NCBI GenBank assembly: GCA_944358455.1
Contig: CALVRE010000017.1
Span: 1 to 37,100, forward strand
From: an uncultured Bacilli bacterium
GTDB taxonomy: Bacteria; Bacillota_I; Bacilli_A; RF39; UBA660
DNA: 37,100 nucleotides
Direction: 5' to 3'
Shown: in pieces, positions 24,912 to 32,890 of the stretch
Layout: the number at the start of each line of letters is the position of its first letter
Position numbering within the stretch: the first letter of the stretch is position 1
The notes under the pieces: model-generated
What the model was told of the DNA's origin: nothing
What the model saw: only the letters and a program-made list of their open reading frames with translations
The model's database searches: none
Translations under genes and position numbers: made by a program

Positions 24912-25241
24912 ATGGAGAAAAAACTCCCCAATGTATTTGTCAATAAGGTAGATAAAGAATTTCAAAATAACGAAACTGTTTTTTATTCGAAAGAAGAGAA
25001 AGTAGATACTGATAGGCAAGATATACGTGGAAGTTCTAATATGATTGGTAAGAATATCAATCAAAAGATCAATGCGGTCTTTAATTCCCCACGATATGTC
25101 TATAAGGCTGATGTTAATATTACAACTAGAAATGGGGTATTACATAAGCGAATTGTCGGACGTAATATGAATCATTTAATTACGATCGATAATGAATTAA
25201 TTCCTATTAGCGAGATTACGGATATTGAATTTTCTAATTAA
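24912..25241 (+). CDS. Conserved small hypothetical protein
   Basis: A 109-residue soluble protein. The first half is polar and Lys/Asp-rich, probably disordered; from about residue 48 there is a compact domain (INQKINAVFNSPRYVYKADV, then ITTRNGVLHKRIVG, HLITIDNELIPISEI) which reads as a small beta barrel. Similar C-terminal sequences occur in related low-GC gut Firmicutes as I recall, but I know of no assigned function. GAGGTG precedes the ATG. The gene ends at a strong bidirectional terminator shared with the convergent coat gene. Confidence 0.6.
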   Translation: MEKKLPNVFVNKVDKEFQNNETVFYSKEEKVDTDRQDIRGSSNMIGKNINQKINAVFNSPRYVYKADVNITTRNGVLHKRIVGRNMNHLITIDNELIPISEITDIEFSN

Positions 25242-25250
25242 AAGACAGAA

Positions 25251-25281
25251 AAAAAATCAAGAGATTCTCTTGATTTTTTTT
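25251..25281. terminator. Bidirectional terminator
   Basis: AAAAAATCAAGAGA and TCTCTTGATTTTTT pair around TTC. With A's on one side and T's on the other it works for both the plus-strand gene ending at 25241 and the minus-strand gene ending at 25280. Confidence 0.92.
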
Positions 25282-25708
25282 AAGATAAACATACAAACGT
25301 ATCTTGCAAACATCTTAAAACACAAAGACAATCAAGTGACATTGTGAAGAAAGAATTGGTTGCAACGTATGGTGCAATCGTAGCCTCTGCAGTGTCATAA
25401 TTTGGTGCAAGTACACGGAACGTTGCACAGTTTCCATCGATTTTTTCTACACGGAAGACATTTGATGTCGTTGTTTCATTCGCGTCTTTGGATACTGGCA
25501 TGCTCCATGGTGTCCCATTTCCACAGCAAGTATAAAGCATAACTGGTCTCGTATTACATCTTACTGTCGTAGCAGCACATCCTAGGAAACCTTTATCACA
25601 AGTGTCTAAGCAAGCATCACTAGGACATTCTGCATTTTGTTGTAAAATATTGATAACAGTTAAGATCTCAGCAATACATCTGTTATCATTACCATTATTG
25701 TTACACAT
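25280..25708 (-). CDS. CotY/CotZ-family spore coat protein
   Basis: A 142-residue cysteine-rich protein (13 Cys) that fits the Spore-coat CotZ family: an N-terminal CIAEILTVINILQQNA helix, clustered cysteines (CPSDACLDTCDKGFLGC, TCCGNG), then FRVEKIDGNCATFRVL and the C-terminal SLDCLCVLRCLQDT. In Bacillus, CotY and CotZ form the disulfide-linked spore crust. GGGGTGG stands just ahead of the ATG. Upstream on the minus strand CACTATACT could be a -10, but I cannot tell whether it is a mother-cell sigma promoter. Together with the CwlJ-like hydrolase, this argues for spore formation. Confidence 0.85.
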   Translation of the reverse strand: MCNNNGNDNRCIAEILTVINILQQNAECPSDACLDTCDKGFLGCAATTVRCNTRPVMLYTCCGNGTPWSMPVSKDANETTTSNVFRVEKIDGNCATFRVLAPNYDTAEATIAPYVATNSFFTMSLDCLCVLRCLQDTFVCLS

Positions 25709-25789
25709 ATCTAATCCACCCCTTCATTTATTTTCTAGTATAGTGTATTCGGGTGGGATGAAAGAGTGTGAATAAAATACCTAATTCAA

Positions 25790-25817
25790 TTGACATTCTA
25801 TAAAAAAAGGCTATAAT
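25790..25817 (+). promoter_or_regulatory. Promoter of 25840-26457
   Basis: TTGACA (25790-25795) and TATAAT (25812-25817) with a 16-bp spacer. Confidence 0.8.
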
Positions 25818-25839
25818 AATTGCTTAAAGGAGTCGTAAT

Positions 25840-26457
25840 ATGGAAACAAAACAGTATGATATCAATCGAATTTATATCTATGGTGATGATTTATCGAATG
25901 CATATTATATGAAATCAAGAAAAGATGGTTTATACGAATGTAAAAGAATGGGCACTGAAAACCATGATACGATCTTAGTGGATCAGGAAAATTTGAATCG
26001 TTTTCAAAATTTTGGCGATATGTTGAGGGCGAGAGGATTTATGATGTTACCTTTCCATGATAGGGTAACGATGAAAGAACTTTTCGAATGGATGTGCGTT
26101 TTAAAGAATATTGCTTCGTTGACTATCAATGATTTTTTGAGTTATTATCAAAATGCGACAATGGCTGCGAATGTATGGGGGGATTTTCTTCTACGATATA
26201 ATCCTTATGTCGATCCAGATGAATTAGATGACTTTGTCGGAGCATTTAGTGAATCAATTTTATTTGATATTTATCGTGATTATCAGAAAGATAAATCTTA
26301 TATCATCGAGGGAACCGATGATGTGAATTTTCATAAATGTTTAAATTTAGTAAAAGTAGAGGGTTTTCCATGTATGCCAACTAGAATGGTAGTATCCAAT
26401 CACGATCTTACCATCCAAAGATCCACTGAAGAAGCCAAAAGACTCCATTTTTGTTAA
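25840..26457 (+). CDS. Hypothetical protein (205 aa)
   Basis: A soluble 205-residue protein with no recognised domain. It is rich in aromatic residues (YIYGDDLSNAYYMKSRKDG, NVWGDFLLRYNPYVDPDEL) and has only three Cys. The start follows an AAGGAG box at 25827-25832. Host-like codon use (CGA, TCG, ACG) places it in the backbone. It is the last backbone gene before the AT-rich island that begins just after its stop. I cannot suggest a function. Confidence 0.75.
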   Translation: METKQYDINRIYIYGDDLSNAYYMKSRKDGLYECKRMGTENHDTILVDQENLNRFQNFGDMLRARGFMMLPFHDRVTMKELFEWMCVLKNIASLTINDFLSYYQNATMAANVWGDFLLRYNPYVDPDELDDFVGAFSESILFDIYRDYQKDKSYIIEGTDDVNFHKCLNLVKVEGFPCMPTRMVVSNHDLTIQRSTEEAKRLHFC

Positions 26458-26572
26458 ATATAAATAATAATATTTATGAAGGTTTAAAATAGTTTAAATA
26501 AGTTTAATAAATAATATTTATTATGGGTATTTAGGAGTTAATAAAATTATAAAAAATATGGAAATAAAGTGC
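26458..26572 (+). other. AT-rich left edge of the transferred island
   Basis: No gene. It contains repeated AATAATATTTAT-like words (about 26467-26479 and 26509-26521) and GTTTAAAATAGTTTAAATAAG, all very AT-rich. Base composition changes abruptly at the preceding gene's stop, so the island boundary probably lies here; no integrase or clear att site is visible. Confidence 0.4.
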
Positions 26573-26664
26573 TTGACAATTTCAAAAAAATGTATATAAT
26601 AATTGATAAATTATATGGAAGAATAGCCCTCAAGTGTTGTACATTATATAGAGCTTTGTATAAT
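26573..26664 (+). promoter_or_regulatory. Tandem promoters of the peptide-maturation operon
   Basis: P1: TTGACA (26573-26578), 16 bp, TATAAT (26595-26600). P2: TTGTAC (26637-26642), 16 bp, TATAAT (26659-26664). Both lie ahead of the peptide gene and leave leaders of roughly 125 and 60 bases. Confidence 0.7.
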
Positions 26665-26675
26665 TAATTGATATG

Positions 26676-26697
26676 AAATCATAAAATTTATGATTTT
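26676..26697 (+). promoter_or_regulatory. Palindrome in the operon leader
   Basis: AAATCATAAA next to TTTATGATTT gives a near-perfect 20-base palindrome between the second promoter and the peptide gene. It could be an operator or an RNA stem. Confidence 0.45.
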
Positions 26698-26726
26698 ATA
26701 TATAAATGAAGAAAGGGAGGGCACTT

Positions 26727-26819
26727 ATGAAAAAACAAGTAAAACCTACAATTACTGTTATTACAAAAAATAATGGTAATCAATCTTATATGGCTGTTGG
26801 TGTTTGTCACTGCAACTAG
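26727..26819 (+). CDS. Putative RiPP precursor peptide
   Basis: A 30-residue peptide starting MKKQVKPTITVITKNNG and ending MAVGVCHCN. A very strong ribosome binding site (GGGAGGG, 26715-26721) precedes it. The N-terminal part is polar and basic, like a leader; the C-terminal end has Gly, two Cys and one His, like a core. It is the first gene after two promoters and is followed by a hairpin and then by radical SAM enzymes, the standard layout of radical SAM-modified peptides. Its shortness recalls PqqA and MftA, where only a few residues become the product. No similarity to a named precursor family is recognised. Confidence 0.75.
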   Translation: MKKQVKPTITVITKNNGNQSYMAVGVCHCN

Positions 26820-26834
26820 TAAGATAGCTTTCTT

Positions 26835-26877
26835 TTGCATTGGCGATATTATTTCATATTGTCAATGCAATTTTTTT
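26835..26877 (+). terminator. Partial terminator/attenuator between precursor and enzymes
   Basis: TTGCATTG (26835-26842) pairs with CAATGCAA (26863-26870), the inner bases (GATAT/ATATT) extend the stem, and seven T's follow. It would let the peptide message exceed the enzyme message, as is common in RiPP operons. Confidence 0.8.
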
Positions 26878-26896
26878 AGAAATAAGAGGTATTATT

Positions 26897-28090
26897 ATGA
26901 AAGTATTTATTAATGATTCTATGGTTATTGTAAATAACAAATTTGAAAAAAGAATTTTTGTATACGATCGATTAAATAGAGTTGAGTATGAAATAAATGA
27001 TGATTGCTTCGATGTTATTTTTGATATAAAAAATAATGATTATGCATTAGAAGATTTGTATACGATGTATGATAAAGATTTTATCGATCAACTATTTGAA
27101 CTTGGAATATTAACTAACAATATCCAAAAAAATATCAATAATGTTAAAAAATTAGAAACATATAACAATGTTAGAATATTTGTTGAATTAACTAATAAGT
27201 GTAATTTGAAATGTAAACATTGTTATGGTGGCTTTGCTTGTACTAATAGTACCAATTTAAATATAGATGCTATAAAGCAGATGATAGATAATGCATCAAA
27301 AAATGGTGTTTATCAATTTGATATAACAGGTGGAGAACCAACTTTATATCCTTATTTAGAAGAAATAATGGAGTATGTATATAATGCCGGTATGCTTATG
27401 AGAATATTTACAAATTTAACAACATATAGTGAAAAATTCAAGGGCTTAATATTGAAATATGGGGTTAAAGACATAGTAACTAGCATAGATTCTTGTATAA
27501 AAGAGGACCACGAAGAATTTAGAGGACAAAAAGGATGTTTTGATAAAACACTAAATGCAATTAAAGAACTTCAAAAAGAAGATATAAGTATTTCTTTAAA
27601 TACGATGATTGGAAATCATAACAAAAAACATGTTAAAGAACTTGTAAATTTTATTGATGACCTAAAAGTTAAAAGTGTTTTAGATGTTATAGTCCCAGAG
27701 GGACGAGCTGCTGAACTGAATGAAGATATTAAAGAGTCGACACAGGTTATAAAAAGTATTTACGAAATGAATTCGAGTAAGATTGACAAAGATGCAATAT
27801 CTATAAGTTGTGGCGTAGGTAATAGGTTTATTTATGTTAAATCAGATGGAAACATATATTTATGTCCAAGTTTAATAAAAGGAGAATATAAATTAGGAAA
27901 TATAAGTAACTTTGATACTGTGAAAATTTGGAAATTGATGTCTGATAATTTTTCAAATCTAGGATGCTCGAAGAAAACTGAAAAATGTAAAAATTGTACA
28001 GGTGGTTGCAGAGCACGTGCTTTATTATTACATAATGACATTAATTTTCAAGATGATGTTTATTGTGTAATTAATGGGGTTGAGGAATAA
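26897..28090 (+). CDS. Radical SAM/SPASM peptide maturase with N-terminal recognition domain
   Basis: A 397-residue enzyme. Residues 1-85 look like a PqqD-type RiPP recognition element (strand-rich start, then YALEDLYTMYDKDFIDQL and ELGILTN). The radical SAM core has the [4Fe-4S] motif C102-NLK-C106-KH-C109 and the SAM-binding TGGEP (144-148). The C-terminal SPASM region has CGVGNRF, IYLCPSL, then C-x6-C-x2-C-x3-C (CSKKTEKCKNCTGGC) and a final YC, ligands for auxiliary clusters. Such enzymes install C-S, C-C or C-O bonds or epimerise residues in precursor peptides. ATG 26897 is preceded by AAGAGG; the frame stays open further upstream through a hairpin, but no start is supported there. Expected substrate: the peptide at 26727. 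Confidence 0.9.
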   Translation: MKVFINDSMVIVNNKFEKRIFVYDRLNRVEYEINDDCFDVIFDIKNNDYALEDLYTMYDKDFIDQLFELGILTNNIQKNINNVKKLETYNNVRIFVELTNKCNLKCKHCYGGFACTNSTNLNIDAIKQMIDNASKNGVYQFDITGGEPTLYPYLEEIMEYVYNAGMLMRIFTNLTTYSEKFKGLILKYGVKDIVTSIDSCIKEDHEEFRGQKGCFDKTLNAIKELQKEDISISLNTMIGNHNKKHVKELVNFIDDLKVKSVLDVIVPEGRAAELNEDIKESTQVIKSIYEMNSSKIDKDAISISCGVGNRFIYVKSDGNIYLCPSLIKGEYKLGNISNFDTVKIWKLMSDNFSNLGCSKKTEKCKNCTGGCRARALLLHNDINFQDDVYCVINGVEE

Positions 28091-28905
28091 TGAGAAAATA
28101 TTTAAGTATGGAAAATGCAACATTAGAAATGAATTTTTCATCATTAGATGATTATTATAGTGTTGTTGATAATAACATAAATGAAATTTTATTGCAAAAT
28201 TTTAAAAGAATTATTTTTCATATATCTGAATTGGATTTGGATAAGTTTATTAATGCTGTAAACTCTCAATTAAAAAACATAGAACCTTTGATAATGATTA
28301 ATTCTTTTATAACATCGCCTAATATTGAATTAAAACTACCTAATAATTTTGTTATAGTTAATACTAACGAGAATAATATTTTAAATGTTGAAGGTGTATA
28401 CAATTCAGTCAAATTTACTACAGAAACTAAAGACTTGATCGTTTCTAATATAAGTAAAAATTTAATAATTGAACCTGTAATAGATGTTGATAATATTTCT
28501 ACTGAAATGGAAAATTTGAATGACTTATTTAATGAAATAATTGATAATGACATAAATCTAGGTGGATTTATGCTATCAAGTTTTATAATGAGAGAACATC
28601 CTTGTAACGCTTATTTATGCAATGGATGGAAATGTAAGAAAAGAATAAGTGGATTGCCTAAACATATTTATATTAATGAGAAAATGGATGTTTATCCACA
28701 CGATTTGTTTTATAAAGTATTTTATATAGGAAACACGAAAAACAAAAAAATAGATACTTTATTAGAAGAATATTATATGAGTAGAGAATATAATAACTTC
28801 ATTGATTATTGCAAAAAGGTTTTTATTAAATATTTATCTAAATATCCTTATGAGTTAGTACCTTTAATAGAATATATAAAATTGGAAGTGTCAAAGGATG
28901 AATAA
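28090..28905 (+). CDS. SPASM-like protein lacking the radical SAM motif
   Basis: A 271-residue protein with no CxxxCxxC motif. The C-terminal half has C172-x4-C177-x4-C182 (HPCNAYLCNGWKCKK), then KHIYINEKMDVYPHDLFYKV and YIGNTK, which follow the order of a SPASM/twitch domain (I-x-P-D-G-x-V-x-P-C ... IGN), with His204 where the Cys usually is. It may be a degenerate radical SAM protein that binds substrate or a partner, like the accessory maturases of some RiPP systems (for example the CXXX-repeat type). Its start codon overlaps the previous stop (TAATG), so the two are translated together. Confidence 0.6.
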   Translation: MRKYLSMENATLEMNFSSLDDYYSVVDNNINEILLQNFKRIIFHISELDLDKFINAVNSQLKNIEPLIMINSFITSPNIELKLPNNFVIVNTNENNILNVEGVYNSVKFTTETKDLIVSNISKNLIIEPVIDVDNISTEMENLNDLFNEIIDNDINLGGFMLSSFIMREHPCNAYLCNGWKCKKRISGLPKHIYINEKMDVYPHDLFYKVFYIGNTKNKKIDTLLEEYYMSREYNNFIDYCKKVFIKYLSKYPYELVPLIEYIKLEVSKDE

Positions 28906-29815
28906 TAAAGCAAATATAATTTTGACGCACAATTGTAATTTAAAGTGTTTACATTGTTATATCGATGCAAAGGCTTGCAAGGAAGACTTAGAAAAGAATT
29001 ATAATAAGACGATTGAATTAATTGACAAATTAGAAAAAGATAATTTTAAACAAATTATGTTTACTGGTGGAGAATGTTTAATGTTTCCTAAAATAGTTGA
29101 CTTAATAAAATATGCAAAGTCGAAAAATATGATTGTATCAATTTTTACAAATGGTATGATTTTTAAACAAGAAGTGTTAGATTTGGTTGATATGGTAAAT
29201 ATAAGTGTTGATGGACCAGATAATATACATAATTATATTAGACAAAATGAAAATTCATATAATAATATTATAAAAGTTTTAGATTATTTAAATTCAATAG
29301 ATAAGTATACAATATTACAAATGACTATAAATAATTTTAATTATAATAATTTAGATTATTTGGTGGATTTAACATTGTCGCATTTAAATGTAAGAACAGT
29401 GAAGATTGCTTGTGTCATAGATGATGGACGAGCTAAAGAAAATAGCATTTATCTTGATAAGGAAATGTTAGAAAATGTATATGCCAAGATGGATAATTTA
29501 TATGAAAAAACAAAATATCATATCCAATTTGTTACTAGCTTATATAATAAGTATGATTTTGAAAATTATTGTTTAAATGAAAAAATGATGTTTCCAATTT
29601 GGTTTGATATTCCAAATGAAAAATATTATCTTTTAAATGATAAATTATCTACTAATTACGATTTAAATAAGTATGAATTTAAAAATATTCAAAAGGACAA
29701 TTTATTATATAAAAATATATTAAAAGAAAATAAAGAAATAATTGAAAGAGAAAATTATATTGATATAGAAAAATCTTTATTTGAGTTGATAGGGGGAAAT
29801 AGAAATGAAGAATAA
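28898..29815 (+). CDS. Second radical SAM enzyme without SPASM cysteines
   Basis: A 305-residue radical SAM protein. The cluster motif C13-NLK-C17-LH-C20 is at the very N-terminus (NIILTHNCNLKCLHCY), with TGGE at 56-59, FTNGM and SVDGPDNIH in the barrel. After about residue 215 the sequence keeps the outline of a C-terminal domain (FENYCLNEKMM, YYLLNDKLS) but lacks clustered cysteines, so no auxiliary clusters are expected. There is no N-terminal recognition domain, so it may depend on the other maturase or the SPASM-like protein to reach the peptide. It overlaps the preceding gene by eight bases and the GTPase gene by eleven. Confidence 0.88.
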   Translation: MNNKANIILTHNCNLKCLHCYIDAKACKEDLEKNYNKTIELIDKLEKDNFKQIMFTGGECLMFPKIVDLIKYAKSKNMIVSIFTNGMIFKQEVLDLVDMVNISVDGPDNIHNYIRQNENSYNNIIKVLDYLNSIDKYTILQMTINNFNYNNLDYLVDLTLSHLNVRTVKIACVIDDGRAKENSIYLDKEMLENVYAKMDNLYEKTKYHIQFVTSLYNKYDFENYCLNEKMMFPIWFDIPNEKYYLLNDKLSTNYDLNKYEFKNIQKDNLLYKNILKENKEIIERENYIDIEKSLFELIGGNRNEE

Positions 29816-31754
29816 TGTTATGACATTAGGTATATTTGCACATGCTAATGCTGGTAAAACTACAATTACTGAACAGTTGTTATATCACACTAATGTAAAG
29901 AATAATCGTGGACGAGTTGATCACGGTGACACAACAACAGATAATTTAAAAGTAGAACGTGAAAGAGGAATTTCTGTTAGAGCATCTATGGTAACTTTAC
30001 CTTTAAATGATAGAATTGTTCAATTAATAGATACACCTGGACACGTCGATTTTTCAGCTGAAGTTGAAAGAGCAATTAGTGTTTTAGATGGTGCAATATT
30101 AGTTGTTTCAGGAGTTGAAGGTGTAGAACCACAAACACAAGTAATATGGAAAATTTTGCAAGAACGAAATGTTCCAACTTTAATATTTGTCAATAAGATG
30201 GATAGAATTGGTGCTGATTATGATCGAACTATTCGTGAATTGCAGTCAAAGTTGAGTGAGAATATATTTCCTATAGTAGATGTAAAAAAAGATAATGCTA
30301 CTAACGAATTATCTTATACCGATATTAAACCAGAATACATTATAGAAGATTTAGCAAATATAGATGACCATATATTAGAAAAATATTTAACAGAGGATAA
30401 AATTTCAAGAGAGTGGTTAAACGAGCAAATTACAGGTTTAGTTCATAGTGGAAATTTACATTTTGTATATGGTGGAAGTGCTTTATTAGATGGTGGTATA
30501 ATTAGATTAATAAGTGGAATAGAAAAATATTTGCCAATTTCTAAAAGCAAAGAAGTTGACTATTTTTCTGGGTATGTTTATACAGTTAAAAGAGAAAATA
30601 ATGTAAGAGAATTATATGTTAAAGTATTAAATGGAAAATTAGAAAACAGACAAGAATTTGTCGATGAATATGGTAATAAGCAAAGAATAAGGACTGTTAC
30701 TAAATTAAATGGTTCAAAAAGAGAAAAAGCTGATGAGATAGTTGCTGGTGAAATAGGTATTATTACAGGACTTAATGCTAAATGTGGTGATATTATAGGA
30801 ATCGATGATGGCACATTTAAAACGACTTCATTTGTAAATCCTTTATTTCATACAACTGTAAGCATTGATGACCTAACCAAAATTAATGAATTAGCAACAG
30901 CTTTGAAAATATTAAATGATGAAGATCCTGATTTACATTTACAATATAATAGGTCTACAGGACAAATGAGTATCGACTTAATGGGAAATCTTCAAGCAGA
31001 AATTATAGGTAATTTATTACAAGAAAGATTTAATTTAAATGTGTCATTCTCAAATCCAATAATAATACATAAAGAGACACCTGTTTCAATAGGAGTAGGT
31101 GGAGCAAGTTTTGATAGAGTTTCAAGTGTCAAATTCGAAATAAGACCATTACCGTTAGGAAGTGGATTACAATATAAATCTTTAGTTTCTACTGATTATT
31201 TATTCGCTAAATATCAAAAGCAAATAGAGAGATTAGTTAAAATGTATTCGAAACAAGGTTTATATGGTTGGGAAGTTACTGATGCTGAAATAACATTGAT
31301 AGATGGGAAAAGTGATTCTGTATGTTCAGATCCATCACATTATAATGTAGTTGTTCCAATGGCTTTAATGAGAAGTATCAAAGATGCTCAAATGCAATTA
31401 TTAGAACCTGTTATGGAATATGAAATAACAGTTCCTGAAGAGTATTATAAAAGGGTAATTTCAGCAACTTCATCTATGGGAGTACAATATGATAAAATAT
31501 ATCAAAAAAATGATAATTTTATAATACCTGGCGAAGCACCATTAAGTGGAATGATTGATTTTCCAACAGTTATAGCAAGACTAACTGGTGGCCACGGAAG
31601 TATGATTAGAAAACCAAATGGATTTATTTTAAAAAAAGATTCAGAGATCATTGAATGTGATTATATTGGACCAGATCCAAGAAATGAAACTTTATTTTTA
31701 ATGGATATGAATAGTAGTGTTGAGCATATTGATAGACCATCTAAAAGGAGGTAA
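29805..31754 (+). CDS. Tet(M)-like ribosomal-protection/translation GTPase
   Basis: A 649-residue EF-G-like GTPase, the length of Tet(M)/Tet(O). G-domain motifs are AHANAGKTT (G1, 12-20), DTPGH (G3, 76-80) and NKMD (G4, 130-133). The C-terminal half follows Tet(M) closely in order, including GLYGWEVTD (485-493) and ELLEP-like QLLEP (531-535). The domain IV tip, which in Tet(M) carries S-P-V and reaches the decoding centre, here reads SDSVCSDP (503-510). The C-terminal tail is also different (EHIDRPSKRR). It should bind the ribosome next to the A site. In this operon it may confer self-resistance to the product or be its target. Tetracycline resistance cannot be assumed. Confidence 0.9.
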   Translation: MKNNVMTLGIFAHANAGKTTITEQLLYHTNVKNNRGRVDHGDTTTDNLKVERERGISVRASMVTLPLNDRIVQLIDTPGHVDFSAEVERAISVLDGAILVVSGVEGVEPQTQVIWKILQERNVPTLIFVNKMDRIGADYDRTIRELQSKLSENIFPIVDVKKDNATNELSYTDIKPEYIIEDLANIDDHILEKYLTEDKISREWLNEQITGLVHSGNLHFVYGGSALLDGGIIRLISGIEKYLPISKSKEVDYFSGYVYTVKRENNVRELYVKVLNGKLENRQEFVDEYGNKQRIRTVTKLNGSKREKADEIVAGEIGIITGLNAKCGDIIGIDDGTFKTTSFVNPLFHTTVSIDDLTKINELATALKILNDEDPDLHLQYNRSTGQMSIDLMGNLQAEIIGNLLQERFNLNVSFSNPIIIHKETPVSIGVGGASFDRVSSVKFEIRPLPLGSGLQYKSLVSTDYLFAKYQKQIERLVKMYSKQGLYGWEVTDAEITLIDGKSDSVCSDPSHYNVVVPMALMRSIKDAQMQLLEPVMEYEITVPEEYYKRVISATSSMGVQYDKIYQKNDNFIIPGEAPLSGMIDFPTVIARLTGGHGSMIRKPNGFILKKDSEIIECDYIGPDPRNETLFLMDMNSSVEHIDRPSKRR

Positions 31755-31759
31755 TATAA

Positions 31760-32887
31760 ATGCTTGATTCAAGACTAAAAAAAGTTGCAGATACTGTTCT
31801 TGACTATTCATTATCTATAAAGTTGGGTGATAGGGTTTTGATAGAGACTACTAAAAATTGTAGTGATATATTAAAATATATGATTCAAAAGATATCTGAA
31901 AAAGGTGCAATACCATTTGTTATGCTTAATGAAACTGATATAAAAAGAGAATTGATTAAAAATGGTACTATTGAACAATTCCAATTGATGAGAAAGCATA
32001 CTGAATCTATATTAGAAAATGTCGATGTCTATATTAATATGATTGATTCTGATAATTGCTATGATATGTCAGATGTCCCATCGAATAAAAAATCTTTGTA
32101 TCAACAATATTATTTTAAACCAATTTATTTTGAGATTATAGTTCCAAAATTACGTTGGATTACAGTGGATTATCCATCGGTTTCATCGGCGCAACAATTT
32201 GGTATGAGCACAGAAGCTTATGAAAATTATTTTTTTCAAGCTATGACTACTGATTATAAAATATTAGAAGAAAAAATGTTGGTATTAAAAGAATTACTAG
32301 ATAGAGGACAACATATACAAATATTGTCACCAACGATTGATTTTGAATTTAATATTAAACAATGTAAGTCCGCGATTTGTAGTGGTAAAATCAATTTACC
32401 TGATGGAGAAATACTTATTGCTCCAGATTTATATAGTGCTAATGGTCACATTTTATTTAACGTACCCACTAGATATCAAGGAAATGATTTTCAAGATTTA
32501 TTTTTAAGATTTGAAAATGGCCGTGTAATTGAATATAATGCTAGATATAATATTGAAAAGTTAAAACAAATTCTTGAATCTGATGAGGGAAATAAATATA
32601 TTGGTGAATTCGCCTTTGGTACTAATCCTAATATTGAGGTTCCTCGAAGTAATATTTTATTTGATGAAAAGATATTAGGATCATTTCATATTGCGTTGGG
32701 AAATAGTCACAATTTAAGTGATAATGGTAATAGAGCATCAATTCATTGGGATATTGTTAATATGATGACATTGGAATATAATGGTGGTAAAATAATAATA
32801 GATGATGAATTGATTCAAGAAAATGGAATTTTTGTTCCTAAATCATTACAGCCATTGAATAAAGTGAAAAAATTAGAAAGGAATTAG
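31760..32887 (+). CDS. M29-family metallo-aminopeptidase
   Basis: A 375-residue peptidase of the thermophilic aminopeptidase family (AmpS/AmpT type). Candidate metal ligands are all present: E217 (LPDGEI), E283 (IGEFAFGTN), H310 (SFHIALG), and H329 with D331 (SIHWDI). The 66-residue interval between the two glutamates matches the family. It acts on free N-termini, probably in the cytoplasm. Being five bases after the GTPase gene inside the peptide operon, it could trim the leader from the modified precursor, as proteases do in PQQ and mycofactocin pathways. It may instead be a general peptidase captured by the operon. Confidence 0.88.
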   Translation: MLDSRLKKVADTVLDYSLSIKLGDRVLIETTKNCSDILKYMIQKISEKGAIPFVMLNETDIKRELIKNGTIEQFQLMRKHTESILENVDVYINMIDSDNCYDMSDVPSNKKSLYQQYYFKPIYFEIIVPKLRWITVDYPSVSSAQQFGMSTEAYENYFFQAMTTDYKILEEKMLVLKELLDRGQHIQILSPTIDFEFNIKQCKSAICSGKINLPDGEILIAPDLYSANGHILFNVPTRYQGNDFQDLFLRFENGRVIEYNARYNIEKLKQILESDEGNKYIGEFAFGTNPNIEVPRSNILFDEKILGSFHIALGNSHNLSDNGNRASIHWDIVNMMTLEYNGGKIIIDDELIQENGIFVPKSLQPLNKVKKLERN

Positions 32888-32890
32888 ACT

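Noticed and set aside
26840-26896. Start of the first radical SAM enzyme at 26840
   Set aside because: Those codons lie inside the hairpin between 26835 and 26877, with no ribosome binding site; ATG 26897 has one.
29805-31754. Acquired tetracycline-resistance gene unrelated to its neighbours
   Set aside because: It overlaps the second radical SAM gene by eleven bases, is flanked on both sides by tightly packed operon genes, shares their base composition, and has a changed domain IV tip. Not excluded, but less likely.
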